Notes under the pieces: generated by a model
Seen by the model: the letters and a program-made list of their open reading frames with translations, nothing else
Databases searched by the model: none
What the model was told of the DNA's origin: nothing
In this document: one piece after another, positions 26,213-34,074 of the stretch
Numbering within the stretch: position 1 is the first letter of the stretch
How the letters are laid out: the number at the start of each line of letters is the position of its first letter
Translations under genes and position numbers: made by a program
From: UBA5336 sp039818165
Lineage (GTDB): Bacteria; Pseudomonadota; Alphaproteobacteria; Caulobacterales; Hyphomonadaceae
Direction: 5' to 3'
Assembly: GCA_039818165.1 (NCBI GenBank)
Contig: JBCBUL010000008.1
Location: 1-64,000 of the forward strand
DNA: 64,000 nt

Positions 26213-26841
26213 CGCAGCGGATCCACCAGCTCAATCAGCTCGACCTTTGCGATACGACCGGTGCTGACGCCTTCAAGGCTGGCCTCGATGCGGTCAGAAG
26301 CGAACCTCACCGGGCAATCGAATTCGAAGCCTGCTGTGACCGAAACCCCAGCCTCTGGGGGCACATCGAACTGGACCACCCCCAAGGCTGTATCGACCGC
26401 CCACCCTGTTGAAAAGTAATTGCCGTCGAGGCCGACAAGAATTGTTCCGGGAACAGGTTTCAGAATCCTGCGAACAACACCGCCATAGGTCTTCGTCAGG
26501 GGAAACTCGGTCTGCGTGCCATCGCCGTTGCCGATCGTCTGATCGAACGCCGTTGGTTCCTGGTCAGGAGAACAGGACCGGTCATCGGTAAAGTCCCGAA
26601 ACCTAAAACCATGCAGTGCGCCTCGCCGTGCTTCGAAGAAGGCGATCACATCATGAAGTTCATCCAGGGTCTGTATTGCGCCGCCAACATCGAAACGCCT
26701 GCGAGACCCGGCCCAGACGCCATTACGCTGCTCCCCGCCACTCGCCAGTTCAACAATCTGCGTTCGGCGCTCCGGTCCACCAACCGCCCCAAAGGCGATC
26801 GCCAGCGGGAAACGCACCTCTTGGAAGTCTTGAAGACTCAT
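26209..26841 (-). CDS. GTA DUF2460 protein (gp12-like, distal tail protein)
   Basis: A 210-residue protein of the DUF2460 (TIGR02217) family, the distal tail/baseplate component gp12 of GTAs. It starts FQEVRFPLAIAFGAVGGPERRT and contains FFEARRGALHGFRFRDFTD, both characteristic. The start is ATG 26839-26841; the longer open frame upstream belongs to the other frame of gp8. Only 11 bases separate it from the gp8 stop, where gp9-gp11 normally lie. Confidence 0.92.
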   Translation of the reverse strand: MSLQDFQEVRFPLAIAFGAVGGPERRTQIVELASGGEQRNGVWAGSRRRFDVGGAIQTLDELHDVIAFFEARRGALHGFRFRDFTDDRSCSPDQEPTAFDQTIGNGDGTQTEFPLTKTYGGVVRRILKPVPGTILVGLDGNYFSTGWAVDTALGVVQFDVPPEAGVSVTAGFEFDCPVRFASDRIEASLEGVSTGRIAKVELIELVDPLR

Positions 26842-26852
26842 GTCGGCACTCC

Positions 26853-27293
26853 CTAGGTTTGCGCCGTTGCTCGTGTCAGCAGCTTCAACCGCAAAAGCCC
26901 CCGGAAGTGCTCGCGGTCCGGCGGCCGCACCACATCCGAGTAGACCGAATAGCAATAGACCAGCGTCTGACCGGGCAATGACAGCCGGGCGGAATCCGCA
27001 GCCGTCGAGAGCGCATCAATCAACCGGCGCGCTTGGGTGATCCCGCCGCTTCTGGAGGCCGTTGCCAGCGAGATCCGGTGGAGCCGGGCCTGCACACCAA
27101 CAAAAGACGCGTCTTCGGTTTCATGGCTCTCGAGCGCTGCAAACGGATACATCGCCCGAGACGTCTCATTGTCGAAAACGCGAGGCGAAGGGCCGAATGC
27201 ATCGACAACGCTCTGATCCTCACGCAGCGCAGATAGTAACGCTGAAGCCAGGTCGGCATCCGCTTGTGCGGGCAAGTACAATAGCGCGCTCAC
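26853..27293 (-). CDS. GTA DUF3168 protein (gp8-like, tail terminator)
   Basis: A 146-residue protein of the DUF3168/gp8 family that caps the tail tube at the head-tail junction. Typical segments are LASALLSALREDQSVVDAFG near the N-terminus and LPGQTLVYCYSVYSDVVRPPDREHFRGLLRLKLLT at the end, quoted here only as a region (about residues 103-140). ATGA overlap with the connector gene upstream. The stop is TAG 26853-26855; reading past it for four codons reaches a TGA that overlaps the gp12 ATG. Confidence 0.85.
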   Translation of the reverse strand: MSALLYLPAQADADLASALLSALREDQSVVDAFGPSPRVFDNETSRAMYPFAALESHETEDASFVGVQARLHRISLATASRSGGITQARRLIDALSTAADSARLSLPGQTLVYCYSVYSDVVRPPDREHFRGLLRLKLLTRATAQT

Positions 27294-27847
27294 AACCGGA
27301 CCCTCCGATGGGTATCAAGGATTGAGGCGACCGAGTCGGGAAGAGATGAACCCTCCGGGCACCCATTCCGAGCGCTGTAAGACTCAGCGATGAGGAGCTT
27401 TACAGCCAGCTTCAGGTCGTCCGGAACAGCCTCTGGCAACCCATAGCCGGCCTGAAACTGCACGGTGGCAGCACCATTTTCCGGAACCGGGGGCGCCATG
27501 CTCCACGGGCGCAGTGCCATGCGCCCACACGTCAGCCTGAAACGACCCGTAACGTCGTCTGGATCCGCATCGTCGCTTTCAATTTCGACGCGCTCAAGAG
27601 ACGAAACGGGTCCAGGCAGGAGAGACGCTCCCCGCCCTGAAATCCCAACAGGCCAGGCGGAGAATCGGCGTTTCAGGGTCCGCAGGACCAGTGCCTGACC
27701 GAGCTGCGCCTCGATACGTTCTGTGGCAGCACTGGTCAGGCGAGACACCCGATCGTCTTCGCCATCATGGCCAATTCGGAGATAGTCTTTCATCTCTGAA
27801 ACAGGCACAGGCAAGGCGTCTGGCGGTGTGATCACCGTCAGGGTCAT
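27290..27847 (-). CDS. GTA head-tail connector (gp6-like)
   Basis: A 185-residue protein of the phiE125-gp8/HK97-gp6 head-tail connector family. The N-terminus is typical: ALPVPVSEMKDYLRIGHDGEDD followed by the helix VSRLTSAATERIEAQLGQAL. The C-terminal helix is DDLKLAVKLLIAESYSARNG. It forms the ring under the portal. There is no separate gp7 (head closure) gene after it. Confidence 0.88.
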   Translation of the reverse strand: MTLTVITPPDALPVPVSEMKDYLRIGHDGEDDRVSRLTSAATERIEAQLGQALVLRTLKRRFSAWPVGISGRGASLLPGPVSSLERVEIESDDADPDDVTGRFRLTCGRMALRPWSMAPPVPENGAATVQFQAGYGLPEAVPDDLKLAVKLLIAESYSARNGCPEGSSLPDSVASILDTHRRVRL

Positions 27848-27912
27848 GTCATTCTTCCATTTGGCTGTGGCCTAGGGGGCGGGGGCGAAGCGGTCGGTCG
27901 CTTGAAGCGTCT

Positions 27913-28116
27913 TTAGACCTGGCTTTTGAGTTTTGAGATAATCTGCTCACCCATCGGCAACGCGACATCCCGCATGAGCACATCGTCAATACCAGTTTGC
28001 GTCGATCGGATCAGGGTCGCGAGCGCGTCGGCGGCCATCGTTGTAAAATCGTCCTGTTGGGATTCCGTGAGGCCTGCAGCCTGCCGGATGAGTGAAATGA
28101 TCACGGCTTCGATCAT
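27913..28116 (-). CDS. 67-residue protein between capsid and connector genes, unknown
   Basis: A 67-residue, largely helical, acidic protein (MIEAVIISLIRQAAGLTES onward). A very good Shine-Dalgarno (AAAAGGAG, 5 bases before ATG) shows it is translated. It follows the capsid gene after a strong hairpin (28146-28172). I recognise no family; the usual GTA order has no gene here, so a minor capsid, decoration or regulatory role is only a guess. Confidence 0.6.
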   Translation of the reverse strand: MIEAVIISLIRQAAGLTESQQDDFTTMAADALATLIRSTQTGIDDVLMRDVALPMGEQIISKLKSQV

Positions 28117-28145
28117 GCTTGTCTCCTTTTGTGCGATAGAGTTCT

Positions 28146-28172
28146 GGCCCAGTCAGACCCGCTGACTGGGCC
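28146..28172 (-). terminator. strong hairpin after the major capsid gene
   Basis: GGCCCAGTCAG (28146-28156), a 5-base loop and CTGACTGGGCC (28162-28172) form a perfect 11-bp stem, starting 14 bases past the capsid stop. No T-run follows on the minus strand, so it may be a partial terminator or 3'-end stabiliser that sets capsid mRNA above downstream genes. Confidence 0.6.
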
Positions 28173-28186
28173 TGGGCATCACGGTG

Positions 28187-29359
28187 TTAGAACGTCATGA
28201 CCTTGATGGCGTCGAAGTTCTGGACGCCTCCGCCAACGCGTTTCGACGTGTAGAACAACACGTAAGGTTTGGCCGAAAACGGATCGCGCAACACACGGGA
28301 CCCTTGCCGGTCGACAATCAGGTATCCGCGGCGAAAGTCACCGAATGCGATGGCAGAATTTCCAGCGCCGATGTCCGGCATGTCCTCTATCTCGGTGACG
28401 GGATACCCAAGAATGGTGGCGGGCTCACCGCCCGTACCGGGCTGCCAGAGGTACCGGCCATCTACGTCCTTCATCTTGCGAATTATCGACATGGTTCGGC
28501 GGTTCATCACAAAGCGAGCGTTCGCACGGAATTGCGACTTGGGCGCATAGATCAAGTCGATGAGCTGATCGGCAGGATCGGTTTGGGTAAAGTCACCGCC
28601 TACAGATCCGATCTGCCCCCAAACATGGCTGGCATCATCGACGATGGTGTAATCGAGAATACCCTTGGGCTTTCCAATCCCATCACCACTTATGAACGCC
28701 GCGCTCTCCTGCGCGGAGAAGGCAACCTCCACCTCATCAGCCAACCACGCATCAACGTCCGCGTAGGAATCCTCAAGCAGGGTCTGCGTTGCTGCCGGCA
28801 TTGCGTAGAGTTCGCCTGTTGGAAAGTCCAAAAGGGCGAGATTCGGCGACGCGGTTTCTGCGCGCGCGTCCGTCTCTCCTGCCCAACTCGCAGCCGCGCC
28901 AAGACCAACCGGCTTGCGATACACACCTGCCGAGGTTTGCCGCACAGTCGCGATCGCTCGCATGGGTGATGCAGCCTGAAGGCGTGCTTCGATGAGGCGG
29001 TCGAGTTCGGGCGGCGCGACATAGCCGCCCTGCTCGTCTGTTCCGGTGTTCAGCGACTTGGTGTCCAGTCTCGCGAGACCACTAGCGTCCCCGCTTCGCA
29101 GGTAGCGCTGCCAAGCGTCCGACTGTGCAGTTTCCTCATCGGTTTTTGGGGACGGGCCGGCATGGGGACCGGCGGCCTTGAGGCTGAGCGCTTCCAAACG
29201 GAGATCAATGCGCGACAGGCGCTCATCTGTCAACGGGTCCGCATCGCCGCGCCGCTCGATTTCTGACAGCCGCGCGTCGTTCGCCTGTTTGTAGGCCTCG
29301 AAGGCCGCTGCAATATCCGCCTCAACTTGTGACGGACTCATCTTGGTTTCCTTGGACAT
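28187..29359 (-). CDS. GTA major capsid protein (gp5-like, HK97 fold)
   Basis: A 390-residue HK97-family major capsid protein. A helical N-terminal delta/scaffold region (about 1-100, VEADIAAAFEAYKQ; LSRIDLRLEALSLKA) is followed by the capsid core: LNTGTDEQGGYVAPPELDRLI, PMRAIATVRQTSAG, the E-loop, RTMSIIRKMKDVDGRYLWQP and NSAIAFGDFRRGYLIVDRQG. The protease gene upstream should remove the N-terminal region. CAGGAGA precedes the ATG. The gene is intact. Confidence 0.95.
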   Translation of the reverse strand: MSKETKMSPSQVEADIAAAFEAYKQANDARLSEIERRGDADPLTDERLSRIDLRLEALSLKAAGPHAGPSPKTDEETAQSDAWQRYLRSGDASGLARLDTKSLNTGTDEQGGYVAPPELDRLIEARLQAASPMRAIATVRQTSAGVYRKPVGLGAAASWAGETDARAETASPNLALLDFPTGELYAMPAATQTLLEDSYADVDAWLADEVEVAFSAQESAAFISGDGIGKPKGILDYTIVDDASHVWGQIGSVGGDFTQTDPADQLIDLIYAPKSQFRANARFVMNRRTMSIIRKMKDVDGRYLWQPGTGGEPATILGYPVTEIEDMPDIGAGNSAIAFGDFRRGYLIVDRQGSRVLRDPFSAKPYVLFYTSKRVGGGVQNFDAIKVMTF

Positions 29360-29390
29360 GATTTCTCCTGTTGAACGTGTAGGGGCAATT

Positions 29391-29786
29391 TCACGCTGCG
29401 CTGCGCGCGATAGCGGGATAGGTAAATCGGGCTGCGGGCTGCATCGGGTTTGCGACGAGCGACACTTCGACGAGATCGAGGTCGATCAGGTCTCGTCCAC
29501 CGGATGCTCGCGCCTTGGCAAGGCGGGCTCGAAAGCCAATGGAGAGACCATTCAGCCCCCGGTGGATAAGCGCCTGGGCATGGGGCGCCTCGACGAGCCC
29601 TCGACCATCTTCGACCATGCGGGTCCATTGCCCGGCGATGGCTCCATTGCGGTGCTGAAGCAGCATCGGAACACTGGACCTACGCCGCAGCGTCCGGGCG
29701 AATGCTCCAGGACGAACAGTATCGCCGATATCGTCGGCCATTCCGAACAGGGAGGCATAGCCTTCGATCAAGATTGGCGTGCTCAC
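29391..29786 (-). CDS. GTA prohead protease (gp4-like)
   Basis: A 131-residue HK97-type prohead maturation protease, on the small side. The core motifs are present: YASLFGMADDIGDTVRPGAFARTL, then MLLQHR with the catalytic His (about 42) and GLSIGFRA with the catalytic Ser. The start is GTG 29784-29786, overlapping the preceding stop (GTGA). Confidence 0.9.
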   Translation of the reverse strand: MSTPILIEGYASLFGMADDIGDTVRPGAFARTLRRRSSVPMLLQHRNGAIAGQWTRMVEDGRGLVEAPHAQALIHRGLNGLSIGFRARLAKARASGGRDLIDLDLVEVSLVANPMQPAARFTYPAIARSAA

Positions 29787-30025
29787 GGTTGATCTTCCAA
29801 CCGCGCTTCAATCCGATCGAGCTGTGCGCTAATCGCTTCGACCCGTGTCTCGAGTCTAGCCAGCAGCACATGGTCCGCCTGATATGTGGGGGCGGCGCGC
29901 TCCAGCGCTTCAACCCGAGCCCCCATCTGGCCGGCCCAGATGAATGCGGAAGCCATTTGGACACAAATGGCCAAGGCTAAACCCAAAGTCAGTCGCCGCT
30001 CTGGCGTTCCACTTACACCACTCAT
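29783..30025 (-). CDS. small GTA membrane protein (gp3.5-like)
   Basis: An 80-residue protein with a single membrane helix (about residues 12-30, LTLGLALAICVQMASAFIW) and a C-terminal coiled coil (LLARLETRVEAISAQLDRIEARLE). It occupies the position of orfg3.5 between portal and protease in GTA clusters, with 4-base overlaps on both sides. Its role is not established. Confidence 0.78.
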   Translation of the reverse strand: MSGVSGTPERRLTLGLALAICVQMASAFIWAGQMGARVEALERAAPTYQADHVLLARLETRVEAISAQLDRIEARLEDQP

Positions 30026-31161
30026 TGCGCGCCCTCCGCAAGGCGTGTGAGCCCGGCAATAGATCGCTTTTCCTCGTCTGTGAGGAAAGATGTCTCATCA
30101 AGCCGGGCGAAGAGCTCCGCGCGTTCGAGGGCCAGGGCGGGCACGGAATCGATCCGGCAAGAGATGGCTTCGGCGCGCGGAAACCGTGGCACGAGCCAGT
30201 TTGAAAGGGCGCGCGCGACCCTCTGGGCCAATGGCAGAACCGTCATCTTCCAGAAGGCCGCGTTTGCCTCGCGGTAGTTGGAATAGGTGTTGTCGCCCGG
30301 AATTCCGAGCAGCATGGGTGGCACGCCAAAGGCCAGCGCGATTTCCCGCGCGGCCGCATTGCGCGCAGCTTGAAAGTCCATGTCGGCGGGCGAGAGCGAC
30401 ATGGGTTTCCATTCCAACCCGCCCTCTAGCAGCAATGGACGCCCGGCATTGCCCGGTCCTGAGTGCGCACTCTCGAGTTCGTCTTTCAGGCGCGTGAATT
30501 GTTCATCCGTGAGATGGGCGCCATCCTTTCCGTAAACGAGCGCGCCGGAAGGCCTTGCGGAGTTGTCGAGGAGTGCTTTCTGCCAATCGGCGCCACCAGA
30601 GTGCAGATCCAGCGCCTTGCGTGCGGGGCTGAGGGGCGCGAGGCCATATGTATCATCACCCGGATGGAAGAGCTTCACCTGTAAGACCGGCAACCAACCA
30701 TCCACAGTGCGCTCAATGCGCCGCCGGGTTCGGCCGACCTCATAGGTCCAACCCTCGATCCAACCGTTCAGGCCCGTATGAGCTTTCATCCGATCCGGGC
30801 GAAGCACAAAGAGGGCCCCGGGCGGCTCGTCATCAGCCAGATGAACCGCTTCCAGATAGGCATTCCCGGATATCTGCAGGTGGGCGTGAAGCGCCTGGAG
30901 TAGGCTCGTACCGTCCATATCGGGCAACGGTCGATTAAGCAGAGCTGACAGGTCGTCATCGCTGGAAACAAACGGAACGCTTGCGGCTGCTTCCGAAACC
31001 ATTCGCACACAGCGATAGGCGACGGCGTTCGCCAGGTAGCCATCGCGCATTAAAGCGCCGGCACTCCGGCTGCCCCAACGCGCTTGCCCGAGCTGGGACA
31101 AGGCAACCAGTGGTGAAACAGCGGACTTGGTGTCAGCGCGGCGGGAAAACGGCCAAGCCAT
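30022..31161 (-). CDS. GTA portal protein (gp3-like, HK97 family)
   Basis: A 379-residue HK97-type portal protein: RDGYLANAVAYRCVRMVSEAAASVPF near the N-terminus, LLQALHAHLQISGNAYLEAVH, LFHPGDDTYGLAPLSPARKAL, and the C-terminal AREIALAFGVPPMLLGIPGDNTYSNYREANAAFW region. I chose ATG 31159-31161 because GGAG lies 8 bases upstream; GTG 31170 is the longer alternative. It is separated from terminase by the oppositely oriented parA pair, so it needs its own promoter in 31171-31387. Confidence 0.93.
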   Translation of the reverse strand: MAWPFSRRADTKSAVSPLVALSQLGQARWGSRSAGALMRDGYLANAVAYRCVRMVSEAAASVPFVSSDDDLSALLNRPLPDMDGTSLLQALHAHLQISGNAYLEAVHLADDEPPGALFVLRPDRMKAHTGLNGWIEGWTYEVGRTRRRIERTVDGWLPVLQVKLFHPGDDTYGLAPLSPARKALDLHSGGADWQKALLDNSARPSGALVYGKDGAHLTDEQFTRLKDELESAHSGPGNAGRPLLLEGGLEWKPMSLSPADMDFQAARNAAAREIALAFGVPPMLLGIPGDNTYSNYREANAAFWKMTVLPLAQRVARALSNWLVPRFPRAEAISCRIDSVPALALERAELFARLDETSFLTDEEKRSIAGLTRLAEGAQ

Positions 31162-31170
31162 GGGCAACAC

Positions 31171-31387
31171 TCCGGGTTTGGGGTGGATTTCGACGATGCC
31201 CGGTTTTAGCCCGCGATCTTCTCCGGTCGGATTGGCCGGCGAACGAATGCAATGATGCCAAGGGGTTGGCGCGATTATCTCATGGAAATCCTCAGCTTTT
31301 TACGCGCTCCAACGCGTCAAACCTGCTGGCCACGCTGGGAAAACACCGATAGCAAGGCGCTTTCGAAACGAGCTGGAGAGGACAAGA
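31171..31387. promoter_or_regulatory. divergent promoter region between portal and parA
   Basis: 217 non-coding bases between the divergent portal and parA starts. They must hold promoters for the GTA head operon (minus) and for parA (plus). I cannot fix -35/-10 boxes. A GAGAGG ribosome site for parA is at about 31376-31381. Confidence 0.5.
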
Positions 31388-32272
31388 ATGTCCGGAAAGA
31401 TCATTTCTATCGCCAATTCCAAAGGCGGCGTCGGGAAAACGACGACCTGTGTCAGTCTGGCAGAAGCTTTTGCGGCAGAAGGCCGGCGCACTCTGGTCGT
31501 AGACCTGGATATGCAGGCTAATGCCTCAATGATTATTTTTGGCCGCGGGGGCGACGAGCGTCTCTATGAAGCCATTGCCGGCCACAAGACCGTCACCGAC
31601 TATCTCGACGAAAACTTCTTCGGCGAGAGCCTGATGCGTCTCAGCGAATTCGTGACGCCACGTGCCAGCGACGTAACCCATACGGGGCGAACCCTTGACG
31701 TCTCCCTTGTGGCCTCATCTCCGGGCCTGCGGCGAACCGAGCGCGCGCTCATCTACGAGCTCACATCCCAAGGCTATTCAATGCATGCCATTGAGGGCCG
31801 CGTCGGCCAGAGGCTGACTCAGGATCTCGAACATCTGAAGAAAGAATTCGATATCATCCTGTGCGACTGCCCGCCCGGTATTTCCGCCATGACAGAAACG
31901 GTCCTGGCGATTTCGGATGTGCTGATCGTTCCGACAATTCCGGACTTTATGTCGACCCTTGGTCTCGACCTGTTCATTGGCGATGTCGTTCCACAATTGA
32001 ACCGGGATTCCGGTGACGGCCTGCCCCACGTGTTGGCCACGCGCTTCACCGCCTCAGACCACCAGAGAATCGTGCTAAACGCCATGTGCGAAGGTGCCGA
32101 AGGTGGTGAGACCGATTATGCCATGCTGACCACGATTATTCCCGCCACACCAGACTTTGCCGTGAACCCCATTGAGTTGGGGCACGCGCCGACGCTGGCG
32201 CAGAAGTGGCCGGGCGAAGCGCTTGGCGTTCTGGACTCCTTGCACAAGGAAATAGCGGGATTGCTGACATGA
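31388..32272 (+). CDS. ParA-family ATPase inside the GTA cluster
   Basis: A 294-residue ParA/MinD-superfamily ATPase. The deviant Walker A KGGVGKT is at residues 12-18, Walker A' LVVDLDMQANAS at about 36-47, Walker B DIILCDCPPG at about 154-163. It lacks the N-terminal HTH of some plasmid ParA proteins. Such ATPases position DNA, plasmids, carboxysomes or chemotaxis clusters on the nucleoid. It lies on the plus strand between terminase and portal, with a 4-base overlap to a small partner gene. It is not the chromosomal parAB pair, since no parB is next to it. Confidence 0.9.
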   Translation: MSGKIISIANSKGGVGKTTTCVSLAEAFAAEGRRTLVVDLDMQANASMIIFGRGGDERLYEAIAGHKTVTDYLDENFFGESLMRLSEFVTPRASDVTHTGRTLDVSLVASSPGLRRTERALIYELTSQGYSMHAIEGRVGQRLTQDLEHLKKEFDIILCDCPPGISAMTETVLAISDVLIVPTIPDFMSTLGLDLFIGDVVPQLNRDSGDGLPHVLATRFTASDHQRIVLNAMCEGAEGGETDYAMLTTIIPATPDFAVNPIELGHAPTLAQKWPGEALGVLDSLHKEIAGLLT

Positions 32273-32694
32273 GCCTCACTGTGGACGGCCGAAAAGCTGT
32301 TGAAATCATGGTCAGCTCTACGGACGTGTTTGCCCGCATCCGGCCCGAACAATGGTCTGCCGCAGCGATCAATCTGGCGAAGAAACAACTGATCGCAGGC
32401 AAACAGACACGCAGCGACTATCTCAAGGTGCGTGAAGCACTGGGCAGCGCGATGTTCGAGCAAGCACTGGACGCGCTGAAGCCCATGCACCTCAAGCAAC
32501 TGGCCCAACGGATCGATCGCGGCGTGGACCCGGAAAAGATCAAGACCGGTGCAAAGGCGCTCGCCCACATTCGCGAAGTGCTCTCGGACGCATGGGAAAC
32601 GCCAGACATTCAGCTTGAAACAGCCGAGCTTGCGCCAGAACCTCCGAAATCAAATCCATACATCGGGCGTAAGGCATTCCGCACGGGCCGCTAA
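32269..32694 (+). CDS. small partner protein of the ParA ATPase, unknown
   Basis: A 141-residue soluble, helix-rich protein (VFARIRPEQWSAAAINLAKK; ALDALKPMHLKQLAQRIDRG), Pro-rich at the C-terminus. No ParB-type nuclease or HTH motif is seen. Its ATG overlaps the parA stop (ATGA 32269-32272), so a functional pair is likely, with this as the adaptor or cargo-side partner. Its TAA shares bases with the terminase TAG on the other strand. Confidence 0.75.
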   Translation: MSLTVDGRKAVEIMVSSTDVFARIRPEQWSAAAINLAKKQLIAGKQTRSDYLKVREALGSAMFEQALDALKPMHLKQLAQRIDRGVDPEKIKTGAKALAHIREVLSDAWETPDIQLETAELAPEPPKSNPYIGRKAFRTGR

Positions 32695-34007
32695 AGCCGT
32701 CGCATCTGTGGGACTCCCGTGCCTGCCTGATCAATCATCAAGGCCCAAACGGCCCACACCAGCGCATCCAAGCGGTCCGGAGACCTATCCTGCGCTGTAG
32801 TACCGAAAGAGATCAGTTCGCGTTCAAGCTCTTCGAATACGCCCACATGGCTAACCTTTCCCTGACTGTAGAGCGCGCTTACTGGGAGTGCCCGACCGCG
32901 TTTATCCAAACGCGCGTGGACAAGACGGATAGGAATACTCGCACCCGCCATCCGGAGCACTTCCCGAACCATTTCTCCGCCTTGGTTTGCCTCCGCGACG
33001 ATTCCCGTCGCGCCGATCGTCTGTGCGAGCGCCACAGCTCTGGCTGCCCAATCGAGCGGTTTCAGTCCCCTGACACTCGCATCCGCAAGGACAAAGCATT
33101 TCCGGGAAAATCCTGCGGCACTGGCGCGCCCAGCGGCAATCAATCCACATGCATCGGCGCTCGCGCCAACGCTTACCGGCGGATCGATCCCAACAATGAT
33201 GTCTTCGAACTGTACGGGCGGTATTGCGACTCTGTTGCGTTCTATCCGGTCAAAACTCCATAGCGCCCCTTCGGTAGGCTCCACGATCAGTCCATCAAGT
33301 TCCTGTTGAGCAAGTGCGCCATGCCCATACTGACTGCGCATGACATCAACAAAACCCGGCGCCAGGTTTTCAGCGTTCTGAGCGGTGGTTGACCGGGTCA
33401 CCACGGTAATCGGCTCTCCGACCAAACGCTTGATAAGCTTCGATGGCTTGGGTGTCGTGGTGGCAACCGCGCGTGGGTTTTGTCCGAGCCGCAAGCCGAG
33501 CTGCATCATATCCCACGCCGCAGCGCGATCAGGCCAGGCCGCAAGCTCATCGCACCATGCCGCGCCAAACTGCGGACCCCGCAAGCTTTCAGGCTCACCC
33601 GCTGAAAAGGCAAAGACTTCCGCTCCATTGGGAAAAACGATCCGCCTGCGGGTCACTTCGTAGTGCAGGATATCTTCGCCCTCTGGAGGGGCGACCGCCC
33701 GTATGCCCGACGGACCTTCAATCATCACATCGCGCACTTCGGCCAGCGAACTTCCGACGATTGCCAGGCGCCCCACACCGCCGAAACGCGCGGCGAAGCA
33801 AAGCCACTCGGCCCCCGCCCTCGTTTTGCCGGACCCGCGCCCACCGAGGAACAACCAATTGCGCCAGGCGCCCGCAGGCGGGCGCTGACTGTCGCGTGCC
33901 TGCGCGAGAAAAGGTACCCGCTGCAGTACACCAGTCGGCAATTTGCGCCCAGAGTCCCAATCAGGCCAATCCGGCTCGCGCTCAATCGTAGTGGGATCAT
34001 TCGGCAT
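32691..34007 (-). CDS. GTA terminase large subunit (gp2-like)
   Basis: A 438-residue large terminase: ATPase with Walker A FLGGRGSGKTRAG (about residues 53-65) and downstream GPQFGAAWCDELAAW (Walker B region), then a C-terminal RNase H-like nuclease (IVGIDPPVSVGASADACG; GIVAEANQGGEMV). It drives headful packaging. It starts 67 bases downstream of the mmsA stop and no separate small terminase (gp1) gene is visible. Stop TAG. Confidence 0.94.
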   Translation of the reverse strand: MPNDPTTIEREPDWPDWDSGRKLPTGVLQRVPFLAQARDSQRPPAGAWRNWLFLGGRGSGKTRAGAEWLCFAARFGGVGRLAIVGSSLAEVRDVMIEGPSGIRAVAPPEGEDILHYEVTRRRIVFPNGAEVFAFSAGEPESLRGPQFGAAWCDELAAWPDRAAAWDMMQLGLRLGQNPRAVATTTPKPSKLIKRLVGEPITVVTRSTTAQNAENLAPGFVDVMRSQYGHGALAQQELDGLIVEPTEGALWSFDRIERNRVAIPPVQFEDIIVGIDPPVSVGASADACGLIAAGRASAAGFSRKCFVLADASVRGLKPLDWAARAVALAQTIGATGIVAEANQGGEMVREVLRMAGASIPIRLVHARLDKRGRALPVSALYSQGKVSHVGVFEELERELISFGTTAQDRSPDRLDALVWAVWALMIDQAGTGVPQMRRL

Positions 34008-34074
34008 CCCCGAACTGTCCCACGAGGCGGAGCCCGGTCGAATTGTTCAGGCCGGCAGCCTTCCCGTCGTAAGA

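Noticed and set aside
28184..28969. Plus-strand open frame opposite the capsid gene
   Set aside because: Shadow of the capsid coding frame.
31388..32272. Chromosomal parA (parAB locus)
   Set aside because: No parB, gidB or gidA next to it and the partner has no ParB motifs.
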